NCBI RefSeq assembly: GCF_001187865.1
Contig: NZ_LGIT01000009.1
Span: 620,001-684,000, forward strand
DNA from: Klebsiella sp. RIT-PI-d
Lineage (GTDB): Bacteria > Pseudomonadota > Gammaproteobacteria > Enterobacterales > Enterobacteriaceae
DNA: 64,000 bases
Direction of reading: 5' to 3'
Both the position numbers and the translations under genes were made by a program. Below the pieces are notes generated by a model, which had not been told where the DNA came from, searched no databases, and saw only the letters and a list, made by a program, of their open reading frames with translations. Positions 1 through 10,476 of this stretch are shown piece by piece. Position 1 is the stretch's first letter; each line of letters begins with the position of its first letter.

Positions 1-1207
1 CATTCTCATATTGCAGAGAAGAGGTATCGATGGAAACTTTAGCAGCGTATTTTTTGAAGTTCAGCGGCAGTTTTTCTGACCACAGAATAGTGATGTTCGG
101 CTCCGGAGACGGCCCCATGGTGTACAGGGTGTTCAGGAAGCGGAAGCTGTTTTTGGTTACCAGGGTACGGCCATCAACGCCCATACCGGCGATGGATTCG
201 GTTGCCCAAATCGGGTCACCAGAGAACAGTTCGTCATACTCAGGGGTACGCAGGAAGCGAACCATACGCAGTTTCATGACCAGGTGGTCAACCATTTCCT
301 GCGCTTCTTGCTCAGTGATTTTGCCGGCTTTCAGGTCGCGTTCAATGAACACGTCCAGGAAGGTCGCGGTACGACCGAAAGACATTGCAGCACCGTTCTG
401 GGACTTAACCGCAGCCAGGTAGCCGAAGTAGGTCCACTGGATGGCTTCCTGAGCGTTAGTTGCCGGACCAGAGATATCGCAGCCGTATTTTGCGGCCATT
501 TCTTTGATCTGACCCAGAGCACGATGCTGCTCGGAGATTTCTTCGCGCAGACGAATAGTCGCTTCCAGGTTTACGCCATTTTCCATGTCAGATTGCAGAG
601 ACAGGAACTGTGCGTATTTGTCTTTCAACAGGAAGTCGATACCGTACAGGGCAACGCGACGATAGTCACCGATGATACGGCCACGGCCATACGCATCCGG
701 CAGACCGGTCAGAACACCGGATTTACGGCAGTTCAGGATATCTTTAGTGTAAACATCGAAAACGCCCTGGTTGTGGGTTTTACGATATTCAGTAAAGATT
801 TTTTTCAGGGCCGGGTCCAGCTCGCGGTTATACGCTTTGCAGGAACCTTCAACCATTTTGATGCCGCCGAACGGAATGATCGCACGTTTCAGCGGAGCTT
901 CAGTCTGAAGACCAACAATTTTCTCAAGAGACTTGTTGATGTAACCAGCGTCATGAGAGGTGATGGTGGAGGCAACAGAAGTGTCGAAGTCAACAGGCGC
1001 GTGAGTGCGGTTTTCCTGTTTAACGCCTTCCATTACGCTGTCCCACAGCTTGGTGGTAGCATCAGTTGCGCCAGCCAGGAAAGACTCGTCACCCTCGTAA
1101 GGAGTGTAGTTTTTCTGGATGAAGTCACGGACGTTTACTTCATTCTGCCAGTCACCTTTCGCAAAACCTTCCCAGGCTGTGGCTAACTTTTCATTAAGCT
1201 CGGACAT
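1..1207 (-). CDS. pflB: Pyruvate formate-lyase (formate acetyltransferase), N-terminal part
   Basis: PflB cleaves pyruvate with CoA to acetyl-CoA and formate during anaerobic growth. It is a cytoplasmic glycyl-radical enzyme. The reading frame starts at 1207 with MSELNE, as in the E. coli protein, and runs off the left edge after 402 codons; the family length is about 760. The window ends just before the catalytic Cys pair (418/419 in E. coli), and the C-terminal glycyl-radical site is also outside, so the active site cannot be checked. It lies 55 bp downstream of focA in the same direction, the classical focA-pflB operon. Identification is firm; only completeness is unknown. Confidence 0.97.
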   Translation of the reverse strand, partial: MSELNEKLATAWEGFAKGDWQNEVNVRDFIQKNYTPYEGDESFLAGATDATTKLWDSVMEGVKQENRTHAPVDFDTSVASTITSHDAGYINKSLEKIVGLQTEAPLKRAIIPFGGIKMVEGSCKAYNRELDPALKKIFTEYRKTHNQGVFDVYTKDILNCRKSGVLTGLPDAYGRGRIIGDYRRVALYGIDFLLKDKYAQFLSLQSDMENGVNLEATIRLREEISEQHRALGQIKEMAAKYGCDISGPATNAQEAIQWTYFGYLAAVKSQNGAAMSFGRTATFLDVFIERDLKAGKITEQEAQEMVDHLVMKLRMVRFLRTPEYDELFSGDPIWATESIAGMGVDGRTLVTKNSFRFLNTLYTMGPSPEPNITILWSEKLPLNFKKYAAKVSIDTSSLQYEN

Positions 1208-1262
1208 TGTAACACCTACCTTCTTAAGTGGACTTTTTATTACCTGCCTGAAACGAACATCA

Positions 1263-2120
1263 TTAATGATGTTCGTTGCCACGCAGGTAAATGACCCAGT
1301 ATGTCAACCCAACTAGCAAACCACCGCCGATAATATTCCCGATAGTTACAGGGATCAGGTTATCAGTAATGAAATTCATGATAGTCAGATGAGAAAAATT
1401 GTCCGGAGAGGAACCAACGGCGGTCCAGAATTCCGGGCTGGCGAAGTGACGAATTACGATACCCATCGGGATCATAAACATATTCGCGATACTATGTTCA
1501 AAACCGCTGGCAACAAACATAGCGACCGGCAAAACCATAATGAGTGCTTTATCGGTCAGGCTGCGACCGGAGTAACTCATCCAGACGGCCAGACAGACCA
1601 TCAGATTTGCCAGAATACCGAGGCAGACAGCCTCAACAAACGTGTGATGCATTTTGTGGTCGGCAGTCTGCAGGACATTAAGCCCCCAGCCACCATTGGC
1701 GGTCATATACTCGCCAGAAAGCCACATCAAAAGCACGAACAGCAATGCACCTACCAGGTTACCGACATAAACGTTTAGCCAGTTGCGACCCAATTGACCC
1801 CAGGTGATACGACCGCTGGCTTTCGCCACCACAATCAGTACCGTGGAGGTAAACAGGTCGGCCCCACAGATAACGCACAGAATCAGGCCTAGTGAAAAGC
1901 AGATGCCACCTACCAGTTTCGCCATACCAAACGGCATGGTGCCAGTACCTGTGGTCGCTGTAATATAGAAAACGAAAGCAATTGAGATGAACACGCCTGC
2001 GGTGATTGCCAGGAAAAACGTGGTCAACGGTTGTTTCGTTGCTTTATAGACACCCGCTTCTTCGGCCACTTTGGCCATTGCTGCAGGAAGTATTAGATCA
2101 AAAGGGTTGTCAGCTTTCAC
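1263..2120 (-). CDS. focA: Formate channel FocA
   Basis: FocA is an inner-membrane pentameric formate/nitrite-family channel that exports or imports formate made by PflB. The 285-residue product is the E. coli length and has six long hydrophobic segments. Family-typical parts are visible, including the pore stretch [18 protein letters not shown] and the conserved His in KMHHTF. I place the start at a GTG (2118-2120): it gives the conserved N-terminus KADNPFD and has a purine-rich ribosome site (GAGAGAG) 6 nt upstream. A longer in-frame ATG at 2162 would add 14 unconserved residues. First gene of the focA-pflB operon. Confidence 0.96.
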   Translation of the reverse strand: MKADNPFDLILPAAMAKVAEEAGVYKATKQPLTTFFLAITAGVFISIAFVFYITATTGTGTMPFGMAKLVGGICFSLGLILCVICGADLFTSTVLIVVAKASGRITWGQLGRNWLNVYVGNLVGALLFVLLMWLSGEYMTANGGWGLNVLQTADHKMHHTFVEAVCLGILANLMVCLAVWMSYSGRSLTDKALIMVLPVAMFVASGFEHSIANMFMIPMGIVIRHFASPEFWTAVGSSPDNFSHLTIMNFITDNLIPVTIGNIIGGGLLVGLTYWVIYLRGNEHH

Positions 2121-2180
2121 ACTAACTCTCTCTTTATTAAGTCGGCGACGAGATACTAACAAAGCATTATAGAAGAGAAA

Positions 2181-2194
2181 TTGATGTAGATCAT
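2181..2194 (-). promoter_or_regulatory. FNR-like site and promoter for focA-pflB
   Basis: The sequence TTGAT-GTAG-ATCAT matches the FNR consensus TTGAT-N4-ATCAA at 9 of 10 positions. On the minus strand a TAGTAT hexamer (2158-2153) lies so that the FNR centre would be near -41.5, the class II activation geometry. A perfect TATAAT is also present at 2171-2166, which would place FNR nearer -28. Which -10 is used cannot be decided by reading. Anaerobic FNR activation of focA-pflB is established in E. coli. Confidence 0.7.
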
Positions 2195-2444
2195 ATCTCG
2201 CCTGGCTTATAGGCCTTCACAGTGTATGGTTTTACCACTATTCAGGATTAAGGTCTTGATTATACAAATAAAAATAAATTTTAAAAATTATCAATTGTGT
2301 TGAATTTTTTTACTGCCCCATCGATTGGCAGTTAATTAAAATGGAGTATTTCTAATATAAAGTAACATTAATACACGGTAAGTGTAATAACATTTACTCA
2401 TATTTAACTTTAACATTACATTTGCGGGTGATTACCACAAAATA

Positions 2445-2474
2445 TACAAAAACGGAGCGGTAAATCCGCTCCGT
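2445..2474 (-). terminator. Rho-independent terminator after ycaO
   Basis: The inverted repeat ACGGAGCGG / CCGCTCCGT (2452-2460 and 2466-2474) has a 5-nt loop. Read on the minus strand it is followed by a T-rich tail. It lies about 50 bp past the ycaO stop. Confidence 0.8.
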
Positions 2475-2525
2475 AATATAACGCAGCCGTAACGATATGC
2501 CTACGGCCGAAGTATACAGCAGGGG

Positions 2526-4286
2526 CTACTTTGACCAGAAGGCCGTTTTAGCACGCTGCAGTTTTTCGTACGCTTTTAACAGCGACTGATGCGCAGGGAA
2601 AGCCGCAAGCTCACTATCACCAGCCTGCAGGCCATAGAAAGGCGCTTCGCCACTCAATGCCGCACTAGCTGCTTCTACTGCTTCAGCACCGTACATGCGC
2701 ACAAAAGCATTCAGATACTGTAGCGGCTCACGGCCTTCTTCTTGAGTGAGCAACAGCAGCGTTTGCAGGCAACGATAATAGTTAGCGCGTTCCGGACTGA
2801 ACACTGAAGCGTTGAATTCCATCGTCCATTCGGTCCAGATTAACGCTTGTTCTGTATCGCCTCCAGCCAGAGCCAGCATCGCTTTCAGCTCGCCAATACG
2901 CAAGGTATACCAGCCGTTATTACTGCCTGTTGCCAGCCCTAATAGCTCGCGTACACGGGTAAAATCGTCGTGGCCTTCTTCATCAAGCTGAGAGATCAGA
3001 CTGAGATAGTCTTCTTTATCCCAGGTGCTGCCCGGAAGCGCCAGAATCGTCTCGCGTAAATGGCTGCCCATACTGTTATTCGCCAGCCATAAATCTTCTG
3101 CCGGATAAATATCCGACATGCCCGGAACGATAATACGGCAAGCGTAGACGCTGAGGTGCTCGTAATCAGCGATGTAAACTTCTTTATCTTCGGCGTTAAA
3201 GATAGCCATCAGGGTGGCGAATTCTTCTTCCGTGGTGCCGGCAAAACTCCAGTCGACAAACGGATAATCCGCGTCCTGTTTAAACATATCCCAGGAGATA
3301 AGACCGCTGGAGTCAATAAAATGCGTTTCCAGATTAGTGTGTTCGGCCACTTCCTCATCATCGAAAGTCGGCGCGGTGAAAACATCTAAATCTTTCAGGC
3401 CACGACCCTGCAATAGTTCGGTAACGGTACGCTCCAGCGCCACGCCAAAATCAGGGTGCGCGCCAAAGGAGGCAAAGCAGGTGCCGTTTGCCGGGTTAAA
3501 CAGGACTACGCAGATCACCGGATACTGACCGCCCAGCGAGCCGTCATAGGCAAAAATCGGGAAACCCTCTGCTTCAAGCGTGGCAATCGATTCGACCACG
3601 CCAGGATAGCGCGCCAGTACCTCTGACGGGATTTCCGGCAGGCTGATTGATTCAGCAATGATACGGTTTTTAACGTGGCGCTCGAAAACCTCAGACAGCC
3701 CCTGAACGCGCGCTTCATTAGCCGTATTACCGGCAGACATGCCGTTGGAAACATACAGGTTACCGATAATATTCATCGGAATATAGACAGTTTGATTATC
3801 AGATTGACGCGTGAACGGCAGGGCACAGATGCCACGTTCCTCGTTACCGGATTGCAGGTCGATAAGCATACCCGCGCTCAGATCGTTTTCCGGATCGTAA
3901 AACGCGCGCAGACGAGCATCCAGAATGCCTTCCGGCAGTTCATCATTTTCCGGCAGTGGGAACCATTTCTCATTCGGATAATGCACAAATGGACCGTTGG
4001 CAATGGTATTACCCAGCCAAAAATCAGCGAAAAAATAGTTCGTAGACAGACGCTCGAAGTACTCTCCCAGCGCAGAGGCCAGCGCCGCTTTTTTAGTTGC
4101 CCCCTTCCCGTTGGTAAAACACAGTGCGCACTCTTTATCACGAATATGCACCGACCAGACATGAGGAACGGGATTCAGCCAGGAAGCTTCTTCGATATCG
4201 AAGCCGAAGTCCTGCAATTTTTGTTGGAAGCGAGCGATGGAGTCTTCCAGCGCAGCATCTTTGCCGGGAATGAAGGTTTGCGTCAT
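2526..4286 (-). CDS. ycaO: YcaO-family protein, ribosomal protein S12 beta-methylthiolation accessory factor
   Basis: This is the founding member of the YcaO superfamily, whose members use ATP to activate amide backbones. E. coli YcaO has been linked to beta-methylthiolation of ribosomal protein S12. The product has 586 residues, the E. coli length, with the N-terminal ATP-binding YcaO domain (KGATKKAALASALGEYFER near residues 72-92, and SEVFER) and a C-terminal TPR-like helical part (near 400-586). The start at 4286 gives the conserved MTQTFIPGKDA; an ATG three codons upstream is also possible. No azoline biosynthesis partners or precursor peptide lie nearby, so this is the housekeeping type. 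Confidence 0.95.
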   Translation of the reverse strand: MTQTFIPGKDAALEDSIARFQQKLQDFGFDIEEASWLNPVPHVWSVHIRDKECALCFTNGKGATKKAALASALGEYFERLSTNYFFADFWLGNTIANGPFVHYPNEKWFPLPENDELPEGILDARLRAFYDPENDLSAGMLIDLQSGNEERGICALPFTRQSDNQTVYIPMNIIGNLYVSNGMSAGNTANEARVQGLSEVFERHVKNRIIAESISLPEIPSEVLARYPGVVESIATLEAEGFPIFAYDGSLGGQYPVICVVLFNPANGTCFASFGAHPDFGVALERTVTELLQGRGLKDLDVFTAPTFDDEEVAEHTNLETHFIDSSGLISWDMFKQDADYPFVDWSFAGTTEEEFATLMAIFNAEDKEVYIADYEHLSVYACRIIVPGMSDIYPAEDLWLANNSMGSHLRETILALPGSTWDKEDYLSLISQLDEEGHDDFTRVRELLGLATGSNNGWYTLRIGELKAMLALAGGDTEQALIWTEWTMEFNASVFSPERANYYRCLQTLLLLTQEEGREPLQYLNAFVRMYGAEAVEAASAALSGEAPFYGLQAGDSELAAFPAHQSLLKAYEKLQRAKTAFWSK

Positions 4287-4425
4287 GAAGTTCACTTTTT
4301 ATCGTACGGAAAGCGCGCAATGATACGGGTTTTAGCACACCGACGCTATCTTCCCGGCGCGCGGTATAGAAATAAAAGTATTGGCTATGCTTATGGTTTA
4401 TAACCCGCTGTTTGAGAATAAAAAG

Positions 4426-5115
4426 ATGAAAGCATTTGATCTTCAACGCATGGTGCTTGATAAGGTGCCGCTTGAATTTCTGGGTGAAGTCGCGCTGCGC
4501 AGCCTCTATACCTTCGTTCTGGTTTTCTTGTTTCTTAAAATCACCGGGCGTCGCGGCGTGCGTCAAATGTCGTTATTTGAGGTTTTAATCATCCTCACTC
4601 TCGGCTCTGCTGCGGGGGACGTGGCATTCTATGATGATGTGCCTATGCTGCCCGTATTAACGGTTTTTATCACTCTGGGGCTGCTGTATCGACTGGTTAT
4701 GTGGCTGATGTCACACAGTGAAAGACTGGAGGATTTGCTGGAAGGAAAGCCCGTTGTCTTTATCGAAGAAGGGCAATTAGCCTGGGAAAAAGTCAAAGCT
4801 GCCAGTCTTACCGAATATGAGTTCTTCATGGAGCTGCGCATCAGCAGCGTAGAGCAACTTGGCCAAATCAAACTGGCGATTATGGAAACCAATGGTCAGA
4901 TCAGCGTCTATTACTATCCTGATGATGAGGTGAAAGCGGGACTTTGTATTCTGCCCGTTGGCATTGAGCGCTATACAACCGTTCCGCACGACGGCGAATA
5001 CGCCTGCAATAAATGCAGTGCAGTACAGAAAATGAAAGCGGGCGACCACCAGCGGTGTTCACGTTGCGCACATCCTGAATGGTCCAGAGCCAGCCGGGCA
5101 AAGCGAATTACCTGA
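4426..5115 (+). CDS. ycaP: Inner-membrane DUF421-family protein YcaP
   Basis: The function is not established. The 229-residue product has about three N-terminal transmembrane segments (roughly residues 15-85), including the family signature GRRGVRQMSLFEVLIILTLG. A soluble DUF421 domain follows, then a short C-terminal zinc-ribbon-like tail with Cys194-x2-Cys197 and Cys211-x2-Cys214. The start at ATG 4426 gives the conserved MKAFDL. A TTG further upstream (4381) is in frame but adds unconserved residues. It is divergent from ycaO and precedes serC by 182 bp. Confidence 0.9.
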   Translation: MKAFDLQRMVLDKVPLEFLGEVALRSLYTFVLVFLFLKITGRRGVRQMSLFEVLIILTLGSAAGDVAFYDDVPMLPVLTVFITLGLLYRLVMWLMSHSERLEDLLEGKPVVFIEEGQLAWEKVKAASLTEYEFFMELRISSVEQLGQIKLAIMETNGQISVYYYPDDEVKAGLCILPVGIERYTTVPHDGEYACNKCSAVQKMKAGDHQRCSRCAHPEWSRASRAKRIT

Positions 5116-5161
5116 TAGCGGTTTTGTCGGCCTTTATTCGTCAATGCGATAGAATATATTG

Positions 5162-5177
5162 TGTGATAACGAGCACA
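5162..5177 (+). promoter_or_regulatory. CRP-like site upstream of serC-aroA
   Basis: TGTGA-TAACGA-GCACA matches the CRP consensus TGTGA-N6-TCACA except for one base. A TAGAAT hexamer (5150-5155) lies just upstream and could be the -10 of the serC promoter, so CRP would sit at or past the start site and repress. CRP and Lrp control of serC-aroA is reported in E. coli; the promoter placement here is my inference. Confidence 0.6.
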
Positions 5178-5297
5178 TTTTTACCCGTCCGTGTTTTAGC
5201 CGTTGCGACGTGTGTCACTGAATGGTAAAACCACTATCCACAGGAATAACTTATACCCATCGCGGTGGGTATATCATTAGCAGCGTGGTGAGGGGAA

Positions 5298-6386
5298 ATG
5301 GCTCAGGTCTTTAATTTTAGTTCAGGTCCGGCAATGCTTCCGGAAGCGGTACTTAAGCTGGCGCAACAGGAACTGTGCGACTGGCACGGGTTGGGTACGT
5401 CGATCATGGAAGTCAGCCACCGTGGAAAAGAATTTATTCAGGTTGCTGAAGAGGCTGAACAGGATTTTCGCGATCTGCTGACTATTCCCTCAAACTATAA
5501 AGTACTGTTTTGCCACGGCGGCGGGCGCGGGCAGTTTGCCGGTATACCGCTTAATCTTCTCGGCGATAAAACCACGGCTGATTATGTTGATGCGGGTTAC
5601 TGGGCAGCCAGCGCCGTTAAAGAAGCGAAAAAATACTGTACCCCCAATGTCATTGATGCCAAAGTCACCGTAGACGGGTTGCGGGGCGTTAAGCCTATGC
5701 ACGACTGGCAGCTTTCCGACAACGCTGCCTATTTACACTACTGCCCTAATGAAACCATTGACGGTATCGCCATTGACGATGTGCCAGATTTTGGTGATGA
5801 CGTTATTGTCACTGCTGATTTTTCCTCAACCATTCTTTCCCGACCGCTTGATGTCAGCCGCTTCGGCGTAATCTATGCGGGCGCACAAAAAAATATCGGA
5901 CCGGCGGGGTTAACGCTGGTGATCGTCCGCGAGGATTTACTCGGTAAAGCACATCAATCCTGCCCGTCAATTCTGGATTACAGCGTGCTCAATGAGAATG
6001 ACTCAATGTTCAACACGCCGCCCACCTTTGCCTGGTATTTATCCGGTCTGGTTTTCAAATGGCTGAAAGAGCAGGGCGGTGTCGCCGCAATGGATAAGAT
6101 CAACCAACAAAAGGCCAATCTGCTGTATAGCGTGATTGATAACAGTGATTTCTATCGCAACGACGTGGCAAAGCGTAATCGTTCCCGCATGAACATTCCG
6201 TTCCAGTTAGCCGATAGCGCACTGGACACATTATTCCTCGAAGAATCACTGTCGGCGGGACTACATGCCCTGAAAGGACACCGTGTCGTCGGGGGAATGC
6301 GCGCCTCAATTTACAACGCTATGCCGCTGGCAGGTGTTCAGGCCCTGACCGAGTTTATGACTGACTTCGAACGTCGTCGCGGTTAA
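5298..6386 (+). CDS. serC: Phosphoserine aminotransferase
   Basis: SerC is a PLP enzyme that makes 3-phosphoserine from 3-phosphohydroxypyruvate in serine synthesis. It also transaminates the 4-carbon precursor of pyridoxal phosphate. The product has 362 residues, the family length. The PLP lysine is Lys198 in [10 protein letters not shown], and the N-terminus [11 protein letters not shown] is typical. The start follows the purine-rich stretch gaggggaa. It is first in the serC-aroA operon, with aroA starting 66 bp after its stop beyond an intercistronic hairpin. Confidence 0.98.
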   Translation: MAQVFNFSSGPAMLPEAVLKLAQQELCDWHGLGTSIMEVSHRGKEFIQVAEEAEQDFRDLLTIPSNYKVLFCHGGGRGQFAGIPLNLLGDKTTADYVDAGYWAASAVKEAKKYCTPNVIDAKVTVDGLRGVKPMHDWQLSDNAAYLHYCPNETIDGIAIDDVPDFGDDVIVTADFSSTILSRPLDVSRFGVIYAGAQKNIGPAGLTLVIVREDLLGKAHQSCPSILDYSVLNENDSMFNTPPTFAWYLSGLVFKWLKEQGGVAAMDKINQQKANLLYSVIDNSDFYRNDVAKRNRSRMNIPFQLADSALDTLFLEESLSAGLHALKGHRVVGGMRASIYNAMPLAGVQALTEFMTDFERRRG

Positions 6387-6403
6387 CCCCCCGTATTATT
6401 CTT

Positions 6404-6432
6404 CCCCGCGGCCCGCTGCGGGGCTTTCTTTT
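6404..6432 (+). terminator. Attenuator-like terminator between serC and aroA
   Basis: The stem CCCCGC/GCGGGG (6404-6409 and 6418-6423) has an 8-nt loop and is followed by ctttctttt. Placed between two co-directional genes, it probably lets only part of the transcripts continue into aroA. Confidence 0.75.
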
Positions 6433-6452
6433 GCTTTTGAGAGTTAAGTTTC

Positions 6453-7736
6453 ATGGATTCCCTGACGTTACAACCCATCGCGCGCGTAGACGGTGTTATC
6501 AATCTGCCTGGATCAAAAAGTGTCTCTAACCGGGCGCTGCTGCTGGCGGCGCTGGCTGAAGGCACAACCGTATTAACCAATTTACTCGACAGCGATGACG
6601 TCCGCCATATGCTGAACGCCCTGAGCGCGTTAGGCATTCATTATACCCTTTCAGCCGATCGTACCCGCTGCGAAGTCACTGGCAATGCGGGACCCTTACG
6701 AGGCGACAATAGTCTGGAGCTATTTCTTGGTAATGCAGGAACGGCGATGCGCCCGCTGGCTGCTGCGCTTTGTCTTGGTCACGGTGATATTGTTCTGACC
6801 GGCGAGCCGCGCATGAAAGAGCGTCCGATTGGGCATCTGGTTGATGCCTTACGCCAGGGCGGGGCAGTCATTGAATACCTCGAGCAGGAAAATTATCCAC
6901 CCCTGCGTCTGCGCGGTGGATTCTCAGGAGGAGAGGTTGAGGTTGATGGCAGCGTTTCCAGTCAGTTTCTGACCGCGCTACTGATGAGCGCACCGCTTGC
7001 CGCCACGGATACCGCTATTGCTATTAAAGGTGAACTGGTTTCTCGTCCCTACATTGACATTACGCTGAATCTGATGCGCACCTTTGGAGTGGAGATTGAA
7101 AATCAGCGCTACCAGCGCTTTATCGTCAAAGGTGGCCAGCAGTATCAGTCTCCAGGGCATTATCTGGTAGAGGGAGATGCCTCATCCGCCTCCTATTTTC
7201 TGGCTGCCGGGGCAATTAAAGGCGGTACGGTAAAAGTGACCGGTATTGGTCGTAACAGTATGCAGGGCGATATTCGTTTTGCCGATGTACTGGAAAAAAT
7301 GGGTGCAACCATTACCTGGGGCGACGACTTCATTGCCTGTACGCGCGGTGAACTTAACGCTGTGGATATGGATATGAACCATATTCCTGACGCAGCAATG
7401 ACTATCGCGACGGCAGCCTTGTTTGCCAAAGGCACAACCACGTTACGAAATATTTATAACTGGCGTGTTAAAGAGACAGACCGCCTGTATGCGATGGCAA
7501 CGGAACTGCGTAAAGTCGGTGCCGACGTTGAGGAAGGAGACGATTTTATTCAGATTACACCGCCAGCCGATCTGCAATTTGCCGAAATTGGCACCTATAA
7601 CGATCATCGTATGGCAATGTGTTTCTCGCTGGTGGCGCTGTCCGATACCCCTGTTACTATCCTTGATCCGCAATGTACCGCTAAAACGTTTCCTGATTAT
7701 TTCGACCAGTTAGCACGCATCAGCACACCTGCCTGA
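6453..7736 (+). CDS. aroA: 3-phosphoshikimate 1-carboxyvinyltransferase (EPSP synthase)
   Basis: AroA joins shikimate 3-phosphate and phosphoenolpyruvate to make EPSP, the sixth step of the shikimate pathway. The product has 427 residues, the E. coli length, with two inverse alpha/beta domains. Visible residues include Ser21-Lys22-Ser23 in [12 protein letters not shown] and the PEP-site loop [11 protein letters not shown] with Gly96 and Pro101. It keeps the class I, glyphosate-sensitive type residues there. It is the second gene of the serC operon. In K-12 the next gene is ycaL, which is absent here. Confidence 0.98.
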   Translation: MDSLTLQPIARVDGVINLPGSKSVSNRALLLAALAEGTTVLTNLLDSDDVRHMLNALSALGIHYTLSADRTRCEVTGNAGPLRGDNSLELFLGNAGTAMRPLAAALCLGHGDIVLTGEPRMKERPIGHLVDALRQGGAVIEYLEQENYPPLRLRGGFSGGEVEVDGSVSSQFLTALLMSAPLAATDTAIAIKGELVSRPYIDITLNLMRTFGVEIENQRYQRFIVKGGQQYQSPGHYLVEGDASSASYFLAAGAIKGGTVKVTGIGRNSMQGDIRFADVLEKMGATITWGDDFIACTRGELNAVDMDMNHIPDAAMTIATAALFAKGTTTLRNIYNWRVKETDRLYAMATELRKVGADVEEGDDFIQITPPADLQFAEIGTYNDHRMAMCFSLVALSDTPVTILDPQCTAKTFPDYFDQLARISTPA

Positions 7737-7897
7737 TTCCCACTCTGCGCCGGTCAACCGAGCGGCGCAATATTGTCCGAATCCATACTTTTTCTTATAA
7801 AAAATAATGCATTCAGGGCTGGTTTTCGCCAGGCCCGCTATAATTGCGCAATTATCCTTCATCTTATGCAAGGGCAAATAAGTTTTTGCACACAAGG

Positions 7898-7927
7898 TTA
7901 ACGATTGTTGGCGCGGGCGCGTATAAT
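7898..7927 (+). promoter_or_regulatory. Promoter upstream of cmk-rpsA
   Basis: A perfect TATAAT (7922-7927) is preceded at 18 bp by TTAACG (7898-7903). The predicted start is near 7934, giving a leader of about 40 nt before cmk with the ribosome site AAGGAG. It is the only convincing promoter in the 236-bp aroA-cmk gap. Confidence 0.65.
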
Positions 7928-7972
7928 GCGCGGCGTTTACGTTAACAGTGCGCCTGTTTTAAGGAGAAAAAG

Positions 7973-8656
7973 ATGACGGCAATTGCCCCGGTTATTACCA
8001 TTGATGGCCCAAGCGGCGCGGGTAAAGGCACCTTATGCAAGGCGATGGCAGAGGCGCTACAGTGGCATCTGCTGGATTCCGGTGCCATTTATCGCGTGCT
8101 GGCTCTGGCCGCGCTGCATCACCATGTTGATGTAACCTGTGAAGATGCGCTGGTCCCGCTGGCGACGCATCTGGATGTCCGTTTTATTTCGACGAATGGC
8201 CATCTGGAAGTGATCCTTGAAGGAGAAGACGTCAGCAGCGAAATTCGCACGCAGGAAGTGGCCAGCGCCGCCTCCCAGGTCGCGGCTTTTCCACGTGTTC
8301 GCGAAGCGCTTTTACGCCGCCAGCGTGCATTCCGTGAGAATCCTGGCCTTATTGCCGATGGCCGCGATATGGGCACGGTCGTTTTTACGGACGCGCCGGT
8401 AAAAATTTTCCTTGATGCTTCCTCCGAAGAGCGTGCGCACCGTCGCATGCTACAGTTGCAGGAAAGTGGCTTTAGTGTTAACTTTGAACGCCTTTTGGCC
8501 GAGATTAAAGAACGCGACGATCGCGATCGTAATCGCGCTGTAGCGCCGCTGGTTCCCGCTGCCGATGCATTAGTTCTGGATTCAACCAGTTTAAGTATTG
8601 AGCAAGTGATTGAAAAAGCGTTACAATATGCGCGCCAAAAGTTGGCCCTCGCTTAA
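7973..8656 (+). CDS. cmk: Cytidylate kinase
   Basis: Cmk phosphorylates CMP and dCMP with ATP, recycling cytidine nucleotides in the cytoplasm. The product has 227 residues, the E. coli length. The P-loop GPSGAGKGT spans residues 12-20, [13 protein letters not shown] carries nucleotide-binding residues, and the LID region has ERDDRDRNR. Strong ribosome site AAGGAG before ATG 7973. It precedes rpsA by 112 bp; in E. coli some rpsA transcripts start upstream in cmk. Confidence 0.98.
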   Translation: MTAIAPVITIDGPSGAGKGTLCKAMAEALQWHLLDSGAIYRVLALAALHHHVDVTCEDALVPLATHLDVRFISTNGHLEVILEGEDVSSEIRTQEVASAASQVAAFPRVREALLRRQRAFRENPGLIADGRDMGTVVFTDAPVKIFLDASSEERAHRRMLQLQESGFSVNFERLLAEIKERDDRDRNRAVAPLVPAADALVLDSTSLSIEQVIEKALQYARQKLALA

Positions 8657-8768
8657 TTGCGTCCGAATTAGTAGTACCCCCGCAGCAATGGAATGTTAGC
8701 GGGTATGTGAAACAACCCCATCCGGCACGGAGCCAGGTGGACGTTAATATGAAACCTGAAGATTAAAC
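8657..8768 (+). promoter_or_regulatory. rpsA leader, probable S1 autoregulation region
   Basis: This 112-bp gap precedes rpsA. There is no strong Shine-Dalgarno sequence; the nearest purine stretch is gaag, with attaaac before the ATG. In E. coli the rpsA leader folds into hairpins, is translated very well without a canonical site, and is repressed by free S1. The lack of a good ribosome site fits that. The folding is not verified. Confidence 0.55.
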
Positions 8769-10442
8769 ATGACTGAATCTTTTGCTCAACTATTTGAAGA
8801 ATCCCTGAAAACAATCGAAACCCGCCCGGGTTCCATCGTTCGTGGTGTTGTTGTTGCTATCGACAAAGACGTAGTACTGGTTGACGCCGGTCTGAAATCT
8901 GAGTCCGCCATTCCGGCTGAGCAGTTCAAAAACGCCCAGGGCGAACTGGAAATCCAGGTTGGTGACGAAGTTGACGTTGCTCTGGATGCAGTAGAAGACG
9001 GCTTCGGTGAAACCCTGCTGTCCCGTGAGAAAGCTAAACGTCACGAAGCCTGGATCACGCTGGAAAAAGCTTACGAAGAAGCTGAAACTGTCACTGGTGT
9101 TATCAACGGCAAAGTCAAAGGCGGCTTCACTGTTGAGCTGAACGGTATTCGCGCGTTCCTGCCAGGTTCACTGGTAGACGTTCGTCCGGTTCGCGACACT
9201 CTGCACCTGGAAGGCAAAGAGCTTGAATTTAAAGTGATCAAGCTGGACCAGAAACGTAACAACGTGGTGGTATCACGTCGTGCCGTTATCGAATCCGAAA
9301 ACAGCGCAGAGCGCGATCAGCTGCTGGAAAACCTGCAGGAAGGCATGGAAGTTAAAGGTATCGTTAAGAACCTCACTGACTACGGTGCATTCGTTGATCT
9401 GGGTGGCGTTGACGGCCTGCTGCACATCACCGATATGGCATGGAAACGCGTTAAGCATCCGAGCGAAATCGTAAACGTTGGTGATGAAATCAACGTTAAA
9501 GTCCTGAAGTTTGACCGTGAGCGTACTCGTGTATCTCTGGGTCTGAAACAGCTGGGCGAAGATCCGTGGGTTGCTATCGCGAAGCGTTATCCGGAAGGTA
9601 CCAAACTGACTGGTCGCGTAACCAATCTGACCGACTACGGCTGCTTCGTGGAAATCGAAGAAGGCGTTGAAGGCCTGGTTCACGTTTCCGAAATGGATTG
9701 GACCAACAAAAACATCCACCCGTCCAAAGTTGTTAACGTTGGTGACGTTGTGGAAGTTATGGTTCTGGATATCGACGAAGAACGTCGTCGTATCTCCCTG
9801 GGTCTGAAGCAGTGCAAATCTAACCCATGGCAGCTGTTTGCTGAAACCCACAACAAGGGCGATCGTGTTGAAGGTAAAATCAAGTCAATCACTGACTTCG
9901 GTATCTTCATCGGCCTGGACGGTGGCATCGACGGTCTGGTTCACCTGTCTGATATCTCCTGGAACGTTACAGGCGAAGAAGCTGTACGTGAATACAAGAA
10001 AGGCGACGAAATCGCTGCCGTTGTTCTGCAGGTTGACGCAGAGCGCGAACGTATCTCCCTGGGTGTTAAACAGCTGGCAGAAGATCCGTTCAACAACTAC
10101 GTTGCTGTGAACAAGAAAGGCGCTATCGTAAACGGTAAAGTGACTGCAGTTGACGCTAAAGGCGCAACCGTAGAACTGGCTGACGGCGTTGAAGGTTACC
10201 TGCGTGCTTCTGAAGCATCACGTGACCGCGTTGAAGATGCAACTCTGGTTCTGAGCGTAGGCGACGACGTTGAAGCTAAATTCACCGGCGTTGATCGCAA
10301 AAACCGTGTTGTTAGCCTGTCTGTCCGTGCGAAAGACGAAGCTGACGAGAAAGATGCAATCGCTACTGTTAACAACAAACAGGAAGAAAGCAACTTCTCC
10401 AACGCAATGGCTGAAGCATTCAAAGCAGCTAAAGGCGAGTAA
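8769..10442 (+). CDS. rpsA: 30S ribosomal protein S1
   Basis: S1 binds the 30S subunit and unfolds mRNA for initiation. The 557-residue product carries six S1 repeats at roughly residues 21-87, 105-171, 192-260, 277-347, 364-434 and 451-520. Repeats 3 to 5 have the clear pattern TDYGAFV or TDFGIFI, then GLVHxS. Codon use is strongly biased to preferred codons, as expected for a highly expressed gene. It ends with an Ala/Lys-rich tail. It is followed by the ihfB promoter region. Confidence 0.98.
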   Translation: MTESFAQLFEESLKTIETRPGSIVRGVVVAIDKDVVLVDAGLKSESAIPAEQFKNAQGELEIQVGDEVDVALDAVEDGFGETLLSREKAKRHEAWITLEKAYEEAETVTGVINGKVKGGFTVELNGIRAFLPGSLVDVRPVRDTLHLEGKELEFKVIKLDQKRNNVVVSRRAVIESENSAERDQLLENLQEGMEVKGIVKNLTDYGAFVDLGGVDGLLHITDMAWKRVKHPSEIVNVGDEINVKVLKFDRERTRVSLGLKQLGEDPWVAIAKRYPEGTKLTGRVTNLTDYGCFVEIEEGVEGLVHVSEMDWTNKNIHPSKVVNVGDVVEVMVLDIDEERRRISLGLKQCKSNPWQLFAETHNKGDRVEGKIKSITDFGIFIGLDGGIDGLVHLSDISWNVTGEEAVREYKKGDEIAAVVLQVDAERERISLGVKQLAEDPFNNYVAVNKKGAIVNGKVTAVDAKGATVELADGVEGYLRASEASRDRVEDATLVLSVGDDVEAKFTGVDRKNRVVSLSVRAKDEADEKDAIATVNNKQEESNFSNAMAEAFKAAKGE

Positions 10443-10476
10443 TTCTCTCAATCCTTGAAGAAGGATGAGGAGTAAC

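Larger units (their letters stand above)
2121..2525. other. Intergenic region between focA and ycaO (focA-pflB control region)
   Basis: About 400 bp of strongly AT-rich DNA without a credible ORF. Read on the minus strand it is the upstream region of focA-pflB and carries the FNR-like site at 2181-2194. Near 2445-2474 lies the ycaO terminator. The AT-rich block 2260-2450 would suit IHF or nucleoid proteins, which are known to act on the E. coli pfl promoters, but I cannot assign specific sites. Confidence 0.6.

Noticed and set aside
284-1186. A 300-codon plus-strand open frame inside pflB
   Set aside because: It is antisense to the clearly conserved PflB frame, has no ribosome site and resembles no protein I know; long antisense frames are common in highly biased genes.
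3675-4403. A 242-codon plus-strand frame across ycaO and its upstream gap
   Set aside because: It is antisense to conserved ycaO codons and has no plausible start signal or recognisable domain.
7747-7768. GC hairpin GCGCCG/CGGCGC after aroA as a terminator
   Set aside because: The stem is only 6 bp and is followed by aatattg rather than a T run; not enough to call.
9273-9851. A 192-codon minus-strand frame in rpsA
   Set aside because: Mirror image of the repeated, codon-biased S1 domains; no independent evidence of coding.
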